From positions 310,001-374,000 of the forward strand of contig NZ_JAAZWE010000006.1 in the NCBI RefSeq assembly GCF_013185185.1: a stretch of 64,000 bases of DNA, read 5' to 3'. The notes below the pieces were generated by a model that saw nothing but the letters and a program-made list of their open reading frames with translations, was not told where the DNA came from and ran no database searches. Below, one piece after another: positions 54,444-63,294 of the stretch. The position numbers and the translations under genes were made by a program. Each line of letters starts with the position of its first letter. Position 1 is the stretch's first letter. The stretch comes from Saccharibacillus endophyticus. Lineage in GTDB: Bacteria > Bacillota > Bacilli > Paenibacillales > Paenibacillaceae.

Positions 54444-55454
54444 ATGACTGGACGTTTTGCGCATACTGCGCCTTTTCCTTACGAGACGATGTTTGAAAAA
54501 AGCGATCTGCTGGAGCGGCTTGAGATTGCGGTGACTTGGGGTCACTACGAGATTCGCGTGCTGCGCTTTCATCTGACATCGTTCGAACCGGGGCGCGTGA
54601 TAAGCTTTCATAACCACTCGACCTACGAATTTCATTTTATTCCGCGCGGAGCGGGTCGGGTCATTCTTGGCGATCAGCCCTACTCCTTGTCGGAAGGCAT
54701 GCTTTATCTGACCGGTCCCGGCGTGATGCATTACCAAGAAGCCGATTCGCAGCAAGCGATGGAAGAGTTATGCCTGCATCTGGACATCGTGCCCAAGACC
54801 AATCCGTCCGTCGATCCGTGGGAAGCCGCGGAAGCGGAAGAATGCATGCAGAAACTGAACGCGCTTCCGCCTAGACCGGCTCAGGATAGCTACGGCGCCA
54901 TGCCTTGTTTTCTGGATGCTTATGAAGCCTGCGAGAGCAAGCGTCTCGGTTACTATACCGATATTCGGATGCAGGTCATCTCGATTTTGCTGAAAACGAT
55001 TCAAGCGTACGATTCGGGCGAAGTCGGCATGGAAGCGCCAAGCCGCGACATGGTGGCCTACCGCTACGAATACGCCGTGCGTTATATGGAAGCGAACTAT
55101 ACGTCCGGGCTGCGTTTGGAAGACGTGGCGGAAAAGCTGGATCTCAGCGCTCGTCAGCTTCAACGCATTTTCCGCGATATTGATCCGACCCGGCCTTTCA
55201 GCCGCGTGCTGGAAGATATTCGTTTGCGTGCGGTCTGCGACCGTCTGCGAACCGGAAGCCTGTCGATCGAACGGATTGCCGAACTTGAAGGATTCTCGAC
55301 AGCGGCTTATCTGCATACCGTTTTTCGCAAACGCATGGGCATGTCGCCTTCCGTCTATCGGAGAGCGAAACAATCCGAGCTGCATCGTCAGCCGTCAGAA
55401 GCGCCCATCCCCTTTTTTTCCCATTCCAAAAACGAGGTGAACCATCATGAGTAA
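54444..55454 (+). CDS. AraC family regulator within the Gfo/Idh operon
   Basis: 336 aa. N-terminal cupin with SFHNHSTYEFHFIPRGAGRV (~52-71) and LTGPGVMHYQ; a helical middle; C-terminal HTH pair (LEDVAEKLDLSARQLQRIFR and IERIAELEGFSTAAYLHTVF). Its end overlaps the next gene by eight bases, so regulator and enzyme are coupled. It probably senses the sugar handled by the two dehydrogenases. Confidence 0.88.
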   Translation: MTGRFAHTAPFPYETMFEKSDLLERLEIAVTWGHYEIRVLRFHLTSFEPGRVISFHNHSTYEFHFIPRGAGRVILGDQPYSLSEGMLYLTGPGVMHYQEADSQQAMEELCLHLDIVPKTNPSVDPWEAAEAEECMQKLNALPPRPAQDSYGAMPCFLDAYEACESKRLGYYTDIRMQVISILLKTIQAYDSGEVGMEAPSRDMVAYRYEYAVRYMEANYTSGLRLEDVAEKLDLSARQLQRIFRDIDPTRPFSRVLEDIRLRAVCDRLRTGSLSIERIAELEGFSTAAYLHTVFRKRMGMSPSVYRRAKQSELHRQPSEAPIPFFSHSKNEVNHHE

Positions 55455-56532
55455 AACGTATAAAATCGGTATCGTCGGCTGCGGCGGCATTGCCAACGGC
55501 AAGCATCTTCCGAGCCTGAGCAAATTGAACAATGTGGAACTGGTTGCGTTTTGCGATCTGGTGCCGGAGCGCGCGGAAGAAGCCGCAGCCAAATACGGCA
55601 TCGAAGGCGCGAAAGTATACAGCGACTATACCGAATTACTGAAAGACGGTTCGATCGATATCGTGCACGTACTGACGCCGAACGAATCGCACGCACGCAT
55701 CTCGATCGCGGCCCTGGAATCCGACAAACACGTCATGTGCGAAAAGCCGATGGCCAAAACAGCAGCCGAAGCCCGTCAAATGGTCGAAGCGGCGAAAAAG
55801 TCCGGCAAAAAGCTGACCGTCGGCTACAATAACCGTTTCCGCCGCGACAGCCAGCATTTGAAAAAGATTTGCGAAGCGGGCACGCTCGGCAATATCTATT
55901 ACGCGAAAGCGCATGCGATTCGCCGCAGAGCCGTTCCGACATGGGGCGTATTCCTGGACGAAGAAAAGCAAGGCGGCGGCCCGTTGATCGATATCGGGAC
56001 TCACGCGCTCGATCTGACACTGTGGATGATGGACAACTACAAACCGAAAGTCGTACTGGGCACCAAATACCATGAGCTGTCTCAGCGCGAGAACGCAGCG
56101 AATGCTTGGGGACCCTGGGACCCGGAGAAATTCAAAGTGGAAGACTCCGCATTCGGCATGATCGTGATGGAAAACGGAGCCACCGTGGTGCTGGAATCGA
56201 GCTGGGCGATCAACTCGTTGGATGTGGACGAAGCCAAATGCAGCCTGAGCGGCAGCGAAGGCGGAGCGGACATGAAAGGCGGCCTGCGCATCAACGGCGA
56301 AGAGTTCGGCCGTCTGTATACCAAAGAAGTCGATTTGTCTTCCGGCGGCGTCGCGTTCTATGAAGGCAAAGCAGAAAGCGATTCCGATCTGGAGATGTAC
56401 CGTTGGATCGATGCCATTGAAAATGATCTGACGCCAACGGTGACGCCGGAGCAGGCTTGCGTGGTGTCGGAGATTCTCGAAGCGATTTATGAGTCGGCGC
56501 GGACGGGAAAAGCGGTGTACCTCAACGAGTGA
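55447..56532 (+). CDS. Gfo/Idh/MocA family oxidoreductase (second)
   Basis: 361 aa. Cofactor motif GIVGCGGIANGKHLPSL (~8-24), catalytic EKPMAKT (~99-105) and GGGPLIDIGTHALDLTLWMM (~177-196) with the active-site His. A more typical member than the first one at 53441. GAGGTG seven bases upstream. Last gene of the operon, followed by repeat copy 4 and a bidirectional terminator. Confidence 0.92.
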   Translation: MSKTYKIGIVGCGGIANGKHLPSLSKLNNVELVAFCDLVPERAEEAAAKYGIEGAKVYSDYTELLKDGSIDIVHVLTPNESHARISIAALESDKHVMCEKPMAKTAAEARQMVEAAKKSGKKLTVGYNNRFRRDSQHLKKICEAGTLGNIYYAKAHAIRRRAVPTWGVFLDEEKQGGGPLIDIGTHALDLTLWMMDNYKPKVVLGTKYHELSQRENAANAWGPWDPEKFKVEDSAFGMIVMENGATVVLESSWAINSLDVDEAKCSLSGSEGGADMKGGLRINGEEFGRLYTKEVDLSSGGVAFYEGKAESDSDLEMYRWIDAIENDLTPTVTPEQACVVSEILEAIYESARTGKAVYLNE

Positions 56533-56544
56533 AGAGCTTAAGGT

Positions 56545-56665
56545 GACGCTGCGGGAGAAATTCGCTTAAGACGCTGTCTCACTCGGAAAAGTCGATTGAA
56601 ATTTTTAGTTGAAGTTTTCCAAGTTCAAAGGCGTCTTTCGCTGAATTTCTCCCTCCGCTGGCGTC
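56545..56665. repeat. Dispersed nested-palindrome element, copy 4
   Basis: 121 bp. GACGC/GCGTC; GGGAGAAATTC/GAATTTCTCCC; AAGACGC/GCGTCTT; apical CTCGGAAAA/TTTTCCAAG with a longer AT-rich loop. TGTCTCAC and GTTCAAAG conserved. On the minus strand it lies past the pullulanase gene and its terminator. Confidence 0.85.
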
Positions 56666-56776
56666 TCGCTCGGAGGTAAAAGTAGGGAATGATGCATGGC
56701 GGCTTTTTGATTAAGCCGCCGTATATCTGATTTTTTGCGAGCATATGTTATGCTGCGGTCAAAAATTTGAATACAG

Positions 56777-56809
56777 AAAAGCCCCGGAAATTTGCTTCCG
56801 GGGCTTTTT
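56777..56809. terminator. Bidirectional terminator before pullulanase stop
   Basis: AAAAGCCCCGGAA/TTCCGGGGCTTTTT around a six-base loop, between the convergent Gfo/Idh and pullulanase genes. Confidence 0.92.
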
Positions 56810-56868
56810 GAGTGCGCTTATTGTTTTAGAAAAGGCTTTTCGTTAAGGTTAGGATTTCGCTCGCGGAA

Positions 56869-59800
56869 TCAGATTCCTGCGCCGCGGTCGACGTCGCTTT
56901 CAGGAGCGTCCTCGGTTGGGGAAGAAGATTCCGGTTCGGCAGTATCGGTGTCGGACGGGGAGTTCGCGTCCTGCGTCGAAGACTCCGGCGAGGCCGTTTC
57001 GTCGCTTGGTTCGCCGGTGGAAGCTCGGTCGGCTTCCGGCGGAATTTCCTCCGCTTCCTTGTCGGCCCGCGCCGCTTCTTCGGCTGCGGCCCGTTCCGCG
57101 GCTTCCTGTTCCAGCTTCGCGAACTTTTCCTGTTCGAGCGGAATCGCGGATTCTTCCAGCGCTTCCGCCGAGACGCGGAATTCGCCGCTGCGAATACGGA
57201 TACGCACCCAATCCCCGGTGATTGCACCCAGATCGATATAACGGTCGGCCGCGATGTCTTTTTTCTCCCACTCCTCGTGTCGAACGATGAAACCTAGGCT
57301 CAGCACGTCCGGAGCCACTTCGAGCAACGCTTCGGCTTTATTTTCTCCGATATCGATGAAGTCCACTCTGCGGCTGCCGAATGAAGCGCCCCACATCCAT
57401 AGATTCCAGCCCGCGTAATCATGGTCTTCGCGTTCGTATTCCAGAATCAAGCGGCGCTGCTCGTATTCGCGAACCTTGAGCGCCAACTGCGCCTGCACGC
57501 CGTCGCCGAAAACGGAGATCACCGCTCGGCCGGGACGGATACCCGTTACCCTTCCTGCCTGGTTAACCGTCGCGATGCCCACGTCGCTCGAGCGCCATTC
57601 GAGGCGCGAAGCCGACATCGGGTTGCCGAACGGATCTTTGGGCTGGGCTTGAAGCTTCAAGCTGCGTCCGACGTACAGGCGCTGCACGCCTTCTTCCATC
57701 GTGATGCCGATCTGATGCACCGTTCGGCGCTCGATCAGAATGGCCGTGCTGCTGCGCATATCGCCGCATACCGCGGTAATGAGCGCGCGTCCCATTCCGA
57801 TCGTCCAAGCCGATCCGTCGCGCCGAATAATGATCTTTTCCGGGTCGGACGAATGGTAGGACACTTCGGCTTCCGGCATCCGCCGACCGCGCTGATCGCG
57901 CACGGTCGCGCGCAAGAACAGCTTTTCGCCGGGCTGAACGACTCCCGGCATGTTTTCCCACTCCAGCAGCGCCGGGTCCGGTTTGTAGTCATCCTCTTCG
58001 TCGTAGAGCACCATGCTCGAAAGCGCGGGCACATGCACGAAGTCGGAAGCTTCTCCCAGCGCCTTCGTGCCGGCCCGGCGATGGTCGACCACGATCTTCC
58101 ATGGACGGCCGCGCGGGGGCAGTTCGATCGTTTGCTCCGATTCCGACGCGTTATGCACGACGACGATCGTTTTCCACAGATCGCCCCCTGCATGGTCGTT
58201 CAGCATAAAACCGACGACACCGCCGTGCATGCGGAACACATCCATATGCTTTTCGATATCGCCGCGCGTTTTGAGCCGGAAAGCGCGGTGCGAACGTCTA
58301 AGCTCGATCAGGCCGCGTATATAATCCGTCACGCCGTAGAAACGGTCTTTGTTGTTCCAACGGATCGCATTGATGACGTCCGGGCTGCGGTAACTGTTAT
58401 GGTCGCCGAACTTGCTGCGCAGCAGTTCGTCGCCGGCACTGATGAACGGCACGCCTTGCGACGTCAGCACAAGCCCGTACGCCAACAGCTGCCTTTTCAC
58501 CAAATGATGCTCCAAAGGGTCGATATCGTTTAGCATGACGTAAGGATCACTCGCTTCAACCGCTTGGGCCGCTGTCAGTCCCCGCGAAGGCTGCCCGTCA
58601 TGGAAAGACAAGAAGCCTGTTTCTTCCCAGTTGCCCCGAGATTTGATGAGCTTGTCCCACAAAATCAGGTTATCGTGCGCCGTAACGTAATTGACGCTTT
58701 CCGCGGGTTCGGCCGCGAAATCGTGCACCGCTCCGCGAAGCCCCTGCGCGATCTCGCCTTCTTTTCCCGGCGCGCCGCTCACGAAGCCCGTTCCCCAACC
58801 GTCACCGTCGCCTTTGAGCGCATTGCGGAAGTTGTCGTTGAAGACCGCGAAGCCTCCGCCCTGCTGCGCACCCTTGAGCGTCAACTCGCGCAGCGGAGAA
58901 TCCAGCGCCGTCCACGGCTCGCCGTAGATCAGGATGGTCGGATCGACCTTTTCGTGCAGCACCGACGCGACCGTTCGCATCGTCGTCGTGTCGATCAGTC
59001 CCATCAAGTCGAAGCGAAAGCCGTCGACGTGATACTCTTCCGCCCAATACAGCAGCGAATCGAGGATGTATTTGCGCACCATCGGACGTTCGGTAGCCAG
59101 CTCGTTGCCGACGCCGGAGCCGTTGCTGAGCTGACCGTACTTGTTGAAGCGGTAAAAGTAACCCGGCACGACCGGATCGAATGGTCCGTCCTCCACCGAA
59201 AACGTATGGTTGAACACGACGTCCACCACGACCCGGATGCCGCGGGCGTGCAGTGCCTGAACAAGCTTTTTCAACTCGCGAATGCGCGATTCCGGGTTAT
59301 GCGGGTCCGAGGCATACGAACCTTCGGGCACGTTATAATTTTGCGGGTCATAGCCCCAGTTGTAAGATTCGGGCGTCACGTCGCATTCGTTGACCGTGCA
59401 AAAATCGTACACCGGCAGCAGATGGACGTGCGTAATACCCAGCTCTTCCAAATGGTCGATTCCGACCTTGCGCCCTTCCTTCGTGCGAATGCCGCTTTCG
59501 GTAAACGCCAAATACTGACCCGAATGATTCATTCTCGCATCTTCCGAAGAGGAAAAATCACGCACGTGGAGCTCGTAAACGACCGAGTCCACGGCATGCC
59601 TGAGCGGCGGGCGAATGTCGTTTTCCCATCCTTCGGGATCGGTGCGCTTCATGTTGACGATAGCTCCGCGCTGACCGTTTGCTGAAGCGGCTTTAGCGTA
59701 AGGATCGACCACGTAACGGCTTTTCTCATGCTCGCCGATCTTGTAGGTAATATGATACAGGTAGTAATGGCCTTCCAGATCGCCGGGCACGACGATGCTC

Positions 59801-60042
59801 CATACGCCGTACTCGTCTTCCTCCATCGTCAGCTCGCGGCCGCCCGAGTGATCGGTGACTCGCCCCGCCTTGTCATACTGTCCTTCGTCTTCGTACAAGG
59901 CCACCCGCACCTTTTCCGCGCCGGGCACCCAAACCTTGAATGTACTGTATTGCGGGGAAAACGTCAGTCCAAGATCCCCGTAAGGGTAAGCTTCGAAATC
60001 AGGACAGTCCAGTGTATCGTTAAAGCTCAGCGTATCGGCCAT
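56869..60042 (-). CDS. Type I pullulanase with C-terminal Ig-like, CBM41-like and acidic tail
   Basis: 1057 aa from ATG 60042 (AAGGGGTG six bases upstream; an in-frame GTG at 60051 overlaps that site). N-terminal CBM48-like domain (~20-120), signature YNWGYDP (~227-233), nucleophile Asp345 in GFRFDLMGL, acid/base Glu375 in IYGEPW, Asp457 in VTAHDNL. After the GH13 barrel come two Ig-like regions (~690-880), a CBM41-like stretch (DYAGWNLWMWG, ~890) and a ~70-aa Glu/Ser/Pro tail. No signal peptide. Debranches alpha-1,6 links. CBM41 at the C-terminus is unusual. Confidence 0.88.
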   Translation of the reverse strand: MADTLSFNDTLDCPDFEAYPYGDLGLTFSPQYSTFKVWVPGAEKVRVALYEDEGQYDKAGRVTDHSGGRELTMEEDEYGVWSIVVPGDLEGHYYLYHITYKIGEHEKSRYVVDPYAKAASANGQRGAIVNMKRTDPEGWENDIRPPLRHAVDSVVYELHVRDFSSSEDARMNHSGQYLAFTESGIRTKEGRKVGIDHLEELGITHVHLLPVYDFCTVNECDVTPESYNWGYDPQNYNVPEGSYASDPHNPESRIRELKKLVQALHARGIRVVVDVVFNHTFSVEDGPFDPVVPGYFYRFNKYGQLSNGSGVGNELATERPMVRKYILDSLLYWAEEYHVDGFRFDLMGLIDTTTMRTVASVLHEKVDPTILIYGEPWTALDSPLRELTLKGAQQGGGFAVFNDNFRNALKGDGDGWGTGFVSGAPGKEGEIAQGLRGAVHDFAAEPAESVNYVTAHDNLILWDKLIKSRGNWEETGFLSFHDGQPSRGLTAAQAVEASDPYVMLNDIDPLEHHLVKRQLLAYGLVLTSQGVPFISAGDELLRSKFGDHNSYRSPDVINAIRWNNKDRFYGVTDYIRGLIELRRSHRAFRLKTRGDIEKHMDVFRMHGGVVGFMLNDHAGGDLWKTIVVVHNASESEQTIELPPRGRPWKIVVDHRRAGTKALGEASDFVHVPALSSMVLYDEEDDYKPDPALLEWENMPGVVQPGEKLFLRATVRDQRGRRMPEAEVSYHSSDPEKIIIRRDGSAWTIGMGRALITAVCGDMRSSTAILIERRTVHQIGITMEEGVQRLYVGRSLKLQAQPKDPFGNPMSASRLEWRSSDVGIATVNQAGRVTGIRPGRAVISVFGDGVQAQLALKVREYEQRRLILEYEREDHDYAGWNLWMWGASFGSRRVDFIDIGENKAEALLEVAPDVLSLGFIVRHEEWEKKDIAADRYIDLGAITGDWVRIRIRSGEFRVSAEALEESAIPLEQEKFAKLEQEAAERAAAEEAARADKEAEEIPPEADRASTGEPSDETASPESSTQDANSPSDTDTAEPESSSPTEDAPESDVDRGAGI

Positions 60043-60332
60043 ATCGTTCACCCCTTGTTGAAATCGTCGTATTCACGTTTATTTTAACAAGCATTCGTTC
60101 TTGAAGGAAAGAAAAACCCTATGGCGAATTCAAGCTAAACGGTTATCGGTTTATCCGACTGCTTATCGCCGAACATCCGGAACGCTTCGTTAAGGCTGTC
60201 GGATCGTTCGCTCGTTATTGCTTCACATCCCTGCTGACCTGGCTTACTTTATAATTGGACGAAAAAGAACCGTAGGACGCACAATCTTTCATACTTTCTC
60301 GTAACCATGCTCATTTATTCGCTTATCAAAAA

Positions 60333-60355
60333 ACGGAGTGTCCTCGACACTCCGT
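60333..60355 (-). terminator. Terminator after GNAT gene
   Basis: ACGGAGTGTC/GACACTCCGT with a three-base loop, followed on the minus strand by TTTTTT. The remaining 60043-60332 gap shows no gene or clear site; it should contain the pullulanase promoter. Confidence 0.85.
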
Positions 60356-60386
60356 TACTCCGACATGGCAACCCATGCCTGAAAGC

Positions 60387-60917
60387 TTATTCGCCAAGGC
60401 GCAAGCCGAGAATCACAAGATCGCGTTCAATCCCGTCCAGTACGGCCACGCGCGGCAGATTTCCCCAAGATTCAAAACCGTATTTTTTGAGCAAACCCAG
60501 ACTCGGCGCGTTATGCCCGAATACGAAACCGAGCAGCGTACGAACCCCGAGCGCAGGACTTTCATCTACAGCCTTTTGCAATAGACGACTGCCCGCCCCG
60601 GTCCCGCGCAGCGACTCGTCCACGTAAATGCTGACCTCTGCCGTCGCATTGTAGGCCGGACGTCCATAGAAAGATTGCAGGCTAATCCAAGCAAGCACGC
60701 GGCCGTTTTTTCGCATCACCCAAAGCGGTCTGCGAGACGGTTCATGTTCTTCGAACCAGGCATGACGACTTTCAACCGTAATCGGTTCAAGATCGGCGGT
60801 GACCATGCGTCCGGCAATCGTGGAGTTGTAAATGTCCACGATCGCAGGCAGGTCTTCGAATGCAGCCAGTTCGATCAGCGGTTGTTCATTGGATGTTGTT
60901 TCATTGGATGTCGTCAT
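60387..60917 (-). CDS. GNAT acetyltransferase (phosphinothricin acetyltransferase-like)
   Basis: 176 aa from MTTSNE, chosen for AAGGGG nine bases upstream; a longer frame overlaps the SDR end. PAT-type motifs: [19 protein letters not shown] (~28-46), [10 protein letters not shown], and acetyl-CoA loop [16 protein letters not shown]. Family members acetylate phosphinothricin, methionine sulfoximine or small amines; here the substrate is unknown. Follows the SDR gene by 41 bases. Confidence 0.88.
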   Translation of the reverse strand: MTTSNETTSNEQPLIELAAFEDLPAIVDIYNSTIAGRMVTADLEPITVESRHAWFEEHEPSRRPLWVMRKNGRVLAWISLQSFYGRPAYNATAEVSIYVDESLRGTGAGSRLLQKAVDESPALGVRTLLGFVFGHNAPSLGLLKKYGFESWGNLPRVAVLDGIERDLVILGLRLGE

Positions 60918-60958
60918 GTCGGTGTCCCCTTTTCTATCCATCAAACTTCTGTTTATAT

Positions 60959-61807
60959 TTAGCTTAAGCCGACCTCGGCCTCGCTCCACTCCCACAATTT
61001 AGCTGCGGCGTCATCGTCTTCCGCTTTACGATCCAGGCGCTTAGGCTGACTGCGGTAAAAATACTCGCGTGAGATCCCGTCTACATCAGGACTATCCGCC
61101 AAGTAAACGGCCGTCGAAGCCCCTTCCGCGGGCGTCTGGAACGAAGGCAGTTTGCCAAGCGCACGATATACGCCTTGCCCGAATCCGGTGCCGCGGTCGA
61201 TGCCCAGCTGCGTCAATACCGCGCCGGGATGGAGGGCATTAACGGCTATTCCGGAATCGTAGGTTCGCAGTGCCAATTCGCGCGCAAATAAAATATTGGC
61301 AAGCTTGGATTGGCCGTACGATTTGATCACATTGTAGCTTCGGCGCAAATGCGGATCTTCAAAATGGATTCGGCCTGCTTTGTAAGCGCCGGAAGCGACC
61401 ACCACGATCCGGCCGCGATCCGCAGCCTGCACCAAGCCCAGCAGCAGATTCGTCGCCAGAAAATGCCCCAGATGATTAACGCCAAGCGCCAGCTCGAAAC
61501 CATCCTTCGTCTCCTGGCGCTTGGGACTGATCACGCCTGCATTATTGATCAATACGTCGAGACTGGATACTCGCCCATGGATATCGTCTGCAAAATGCCG
61601 AATAGAAGATAATTCGGCCAGATCGCCCAATACAAGTTCGGCTGAACCGTTTCCTCCTGCGGCTTCTACCTCACGCAACGCTTTTTCGCCGCGTTCTTCA
61701 TTGCGACAAAGCATAAGAACACGATATCCCCGCTGTACCAATTCGATCGAAGTCGCGAGTCCCATGCCCGCGTTAGCGCCTGTTACGAGTGCTGTTTTTC
61801 CGTTCAA
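60959..61807 (-). CDS. SDR family oxidoreductase (retinol-dehydrogenase-like)
   Basis: 282 aa. [15 protein letters not shown] (~8-22), [21 protein letters not shown] and [15 protein letters not shown] with Tyr and Lys. The sequence resembles the extended-loop SDR group often annotated retinol dehydrogenase or WW-domain-type; true substrate unknown. GGAGGAG before ATG. Probably cotranscribed with the downstream GNAT. Confidence 0.9.
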   Translation of the reverse strand: MNGKTALVTGANAGMGLATSIELVQRGYRVLMLCRNEERGEKALREVEAAGGNGSAELVLGDLAELSSIRHFADDIHGRVSSLDVLINNAGVISPKRQETKDGFELALGVNHLGHFLATNLLLGLVQAADRGRIVVVASGAYKAGRIHFEDPHLRRSYNVIKSYGQSKLANILFARELALRTYDSGIAVNALHPGAVLTQLGIDRGTGFGQGVYRALGKLPSFQTPAEGASTAVYLADSPDVDGISREYFYRSQPKRLDRKAEDDDAAAKLWEWSEAEVGLS

Positions 61808-61906
61808 GCCATTCTCCTCCTTTTGAAGTGAGACAACGTACTGAATGATTGCTTGATCAGGTATCGATTATCCTCCATCATAAACCGGCACAATGCGACA
61901 TGACAA

Positions 61907-62200
61907 TTAGATCATGCCGCGAATAAATCGCGCTTGACCGAGAACCGTGATGAACTCGTCAAAGGAATCCGTAACCTCGGCCAGCTCTTCCCCGTCCATT
62001 AGCCAAACTCGGATACTTCCGGGACTGCGATTTTCATCCAGATCAATCAGGAAACAATTCCCTCCTTGATCGTAAGCGAACGGAAACCAGCCTGCAAGCT
62101 CGGGAAAAGACTCCAACAAATCCCGGTATAACTTTTCGGCAGGCAAAGTGCCATACCGAACCGGATTGAATCCGCCAAAAGCCATCCGCTGACGCTCCAT
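61907..62200 (-). CDS. SMI1/KNR4-like small protein
   Basis: 97 aa from ATG 62200. The core WFPFAYDQGGNCFLIDLDE, then IRVWLMDGE and TDSFDEFI match the C-terminal part of SMI1/KNR4 domains; the N-terminal part is short. AAGGAGG lies 20 bases before this ATG but only four before an in-frame CTG (62215), and a stop lies just upstream, so a CTG start is possible. Such domains often serve in toxin-immunity systems, but no toxin is adjacent. Confidence 0.6.
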   Translation of the reverse strand: MERQRMAFGGFNPVRYGTLPAEKLYRDLLESFPELAGWFPFAYDQGGNCFLIDLDENRSPGSIRVWLMDGEELAEVTDSFDEFITVLGQARFIRGMI

Positions 62201-62247
62201 CTGTTCTTCCGGCAGATATCCTCCTTATCCGAACAAAACGTCAAAAC

Positions 62248-62289
62248 GGGCAGCACCCATAGTGTTTTTCGCACTGTGGATTGCCGCCC
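62248..62289 (-). terminator. Probable terminator after gcvH
   Basis: Long hairpin GGGCGGC/GCTGCCC with inner CCACAGTG/CACTATGG, followed on the minus strand by GTTTTG. The T-run is short, so efficiency is uncertain. Confidence 0.65.
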
Positions 62290-62312
62290 TTTTTGCATTC
62301 CGAATATCGGAT

Positions 62313-62705
62313 TTAGTCCGCTTGCTCCGCTTCGTACTGTTCAGGCGTCAGAAGCGCTGCGAGCAGTCCTTCAGCTTCGCCGTCCGGCGCGATCTCGATC
62401 ATCCAACCGTCGCCGTAAGGCGCGCTGTTAACCAATTCAGGTTCGCTTTCCAGGGCTCCGTTCACCGCCGCGATCGTTCCTCCGACCGGGCAGAACAGAT
62501 CCGACACGGTCTTAACGGATTCGATCGAGCCGATGCTTGCTTCCGCCGCGACTTCCGCTCCTTCTTCAGGCAGTTCGACAAAAACGATATCGCCAAGCTG
62601 GTGCTGCGCGAAATCGGTAATGCCCAGGCGCAGATTGCCGTTAGCCAGCTTTTCCACCCATTCGTGATCCTTGGTATAGTACAGACCTGCTTTTACTTCA
62701 CTCAT
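62313..62705 (-). CDS. gcvH: Glycine cleavage system H protein GcvH
   Basis: 130 aa. The lipoyl-lysine region reads ASIGSIESVKTVSDL with Lys65 in the usual ESVK context; N-terminal YTKDHEWVEKLANGNLRLGI and C-terminal PYGDGWMIEI are typical. Carries the aminomethyl group between the P, T and L proteins. Encoded divergently from gcvT rather than within it, as in several Bacillota. Also a lipoyl relay to other complexes in Bacillus. Confidence 0.96.
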   Translation of the reverse strand: MSEVKAGLYYTKDHEWVEKLANGNLRLGITDFAQHQLGDIVFVELPEEGAEVAAEASIGSIESVKTVSDLFCPVGGTIAAVNGALESEPELVNSAPYGDGWMIEIAPDGEAEGLLAALLTPEQYEAEQAD

Positions 62706-62961
62706 CGTCTACTTCGCTCCATTTCGCTGTATTGCCGAACATTCGGCGTATTAGAACTTTTACTTGTTCGGGAATTTTCCGCGCCTTTAGCTTAAAGCAG
62801 CCTATTTGGCGTGTCAATGTTCCTCACAATATTTTTCGTAAAATTCAAACTTTTGTTGACAACACGCAGGCGCATCCCTTAATAATTAGGATAAAGCATT
62901 TGATCCGCATTTGGCAAAAAACGAACGTTGCATCATATTCGCATAGGCGAATGAAAGCACA

Positions 62962-63179
62962 GGGAGAGAGTACCGGACGCTTACGCGATCGCGGGTGCCG
63001 CCGAAGGAGTAAACCGAATGCGACCGCGCTCGGTGAATCTCTCAGGCAAAAGGACCTTTGCCGGACGCCACTCTGGAGAGCATCCGCGCGTGAATCAGGA
63101 CAAAACCTGACACGTAGGCGGATCACCCAAGGGGAAACCTGCTTCAAAGCGGGGTAACTCTCAGGTATCAAGGACAGAG
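62962..63179 (+). ncRNA. Tandem glycine riboswitch
   Basis: Two consecutive aptamers. The first starts with GGGAGAG, with GCCGAAGGAG and ATCTCTCAGGCAAAAGGAC. The second has CACCCAAGGGGAAA and ACTCTCAGGTATCAAGGAC, ending GGACAGAG. These are the hallmark strings of gcvT-type riboswitches. Located 116 bases before gcvT, so glycine should turn on the cleavage operon. Confidence 0.95.
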
Positions 63180-63249
63180 CCCTTACGACTGGACCCTTCT
63201 TCCCCGTTTGGCGGGAAAGGGGTCGGTCTTTGGGCACTGTCCTTTTTTG
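63172..63249 (+). terminator. Riboswitch expression-platform terminator
   Basis: GGACAGAGCCC (63172-63182), the 3' edge of aptamer 2, can pair with GGGCACTGTCC (63232-63242) followed by TTTTTTG. An internal hairpin (GACCC/GGGTC, near 63192 and 63220) sits in the loop. Aptamer folding would compete with the terminator, giving an ON switch. Confidence 0.8.
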
Positions 63250-63294
63250 TTGATTGCGAACACCAAATTCGATTCACAAGGAGACTTTGAAACG

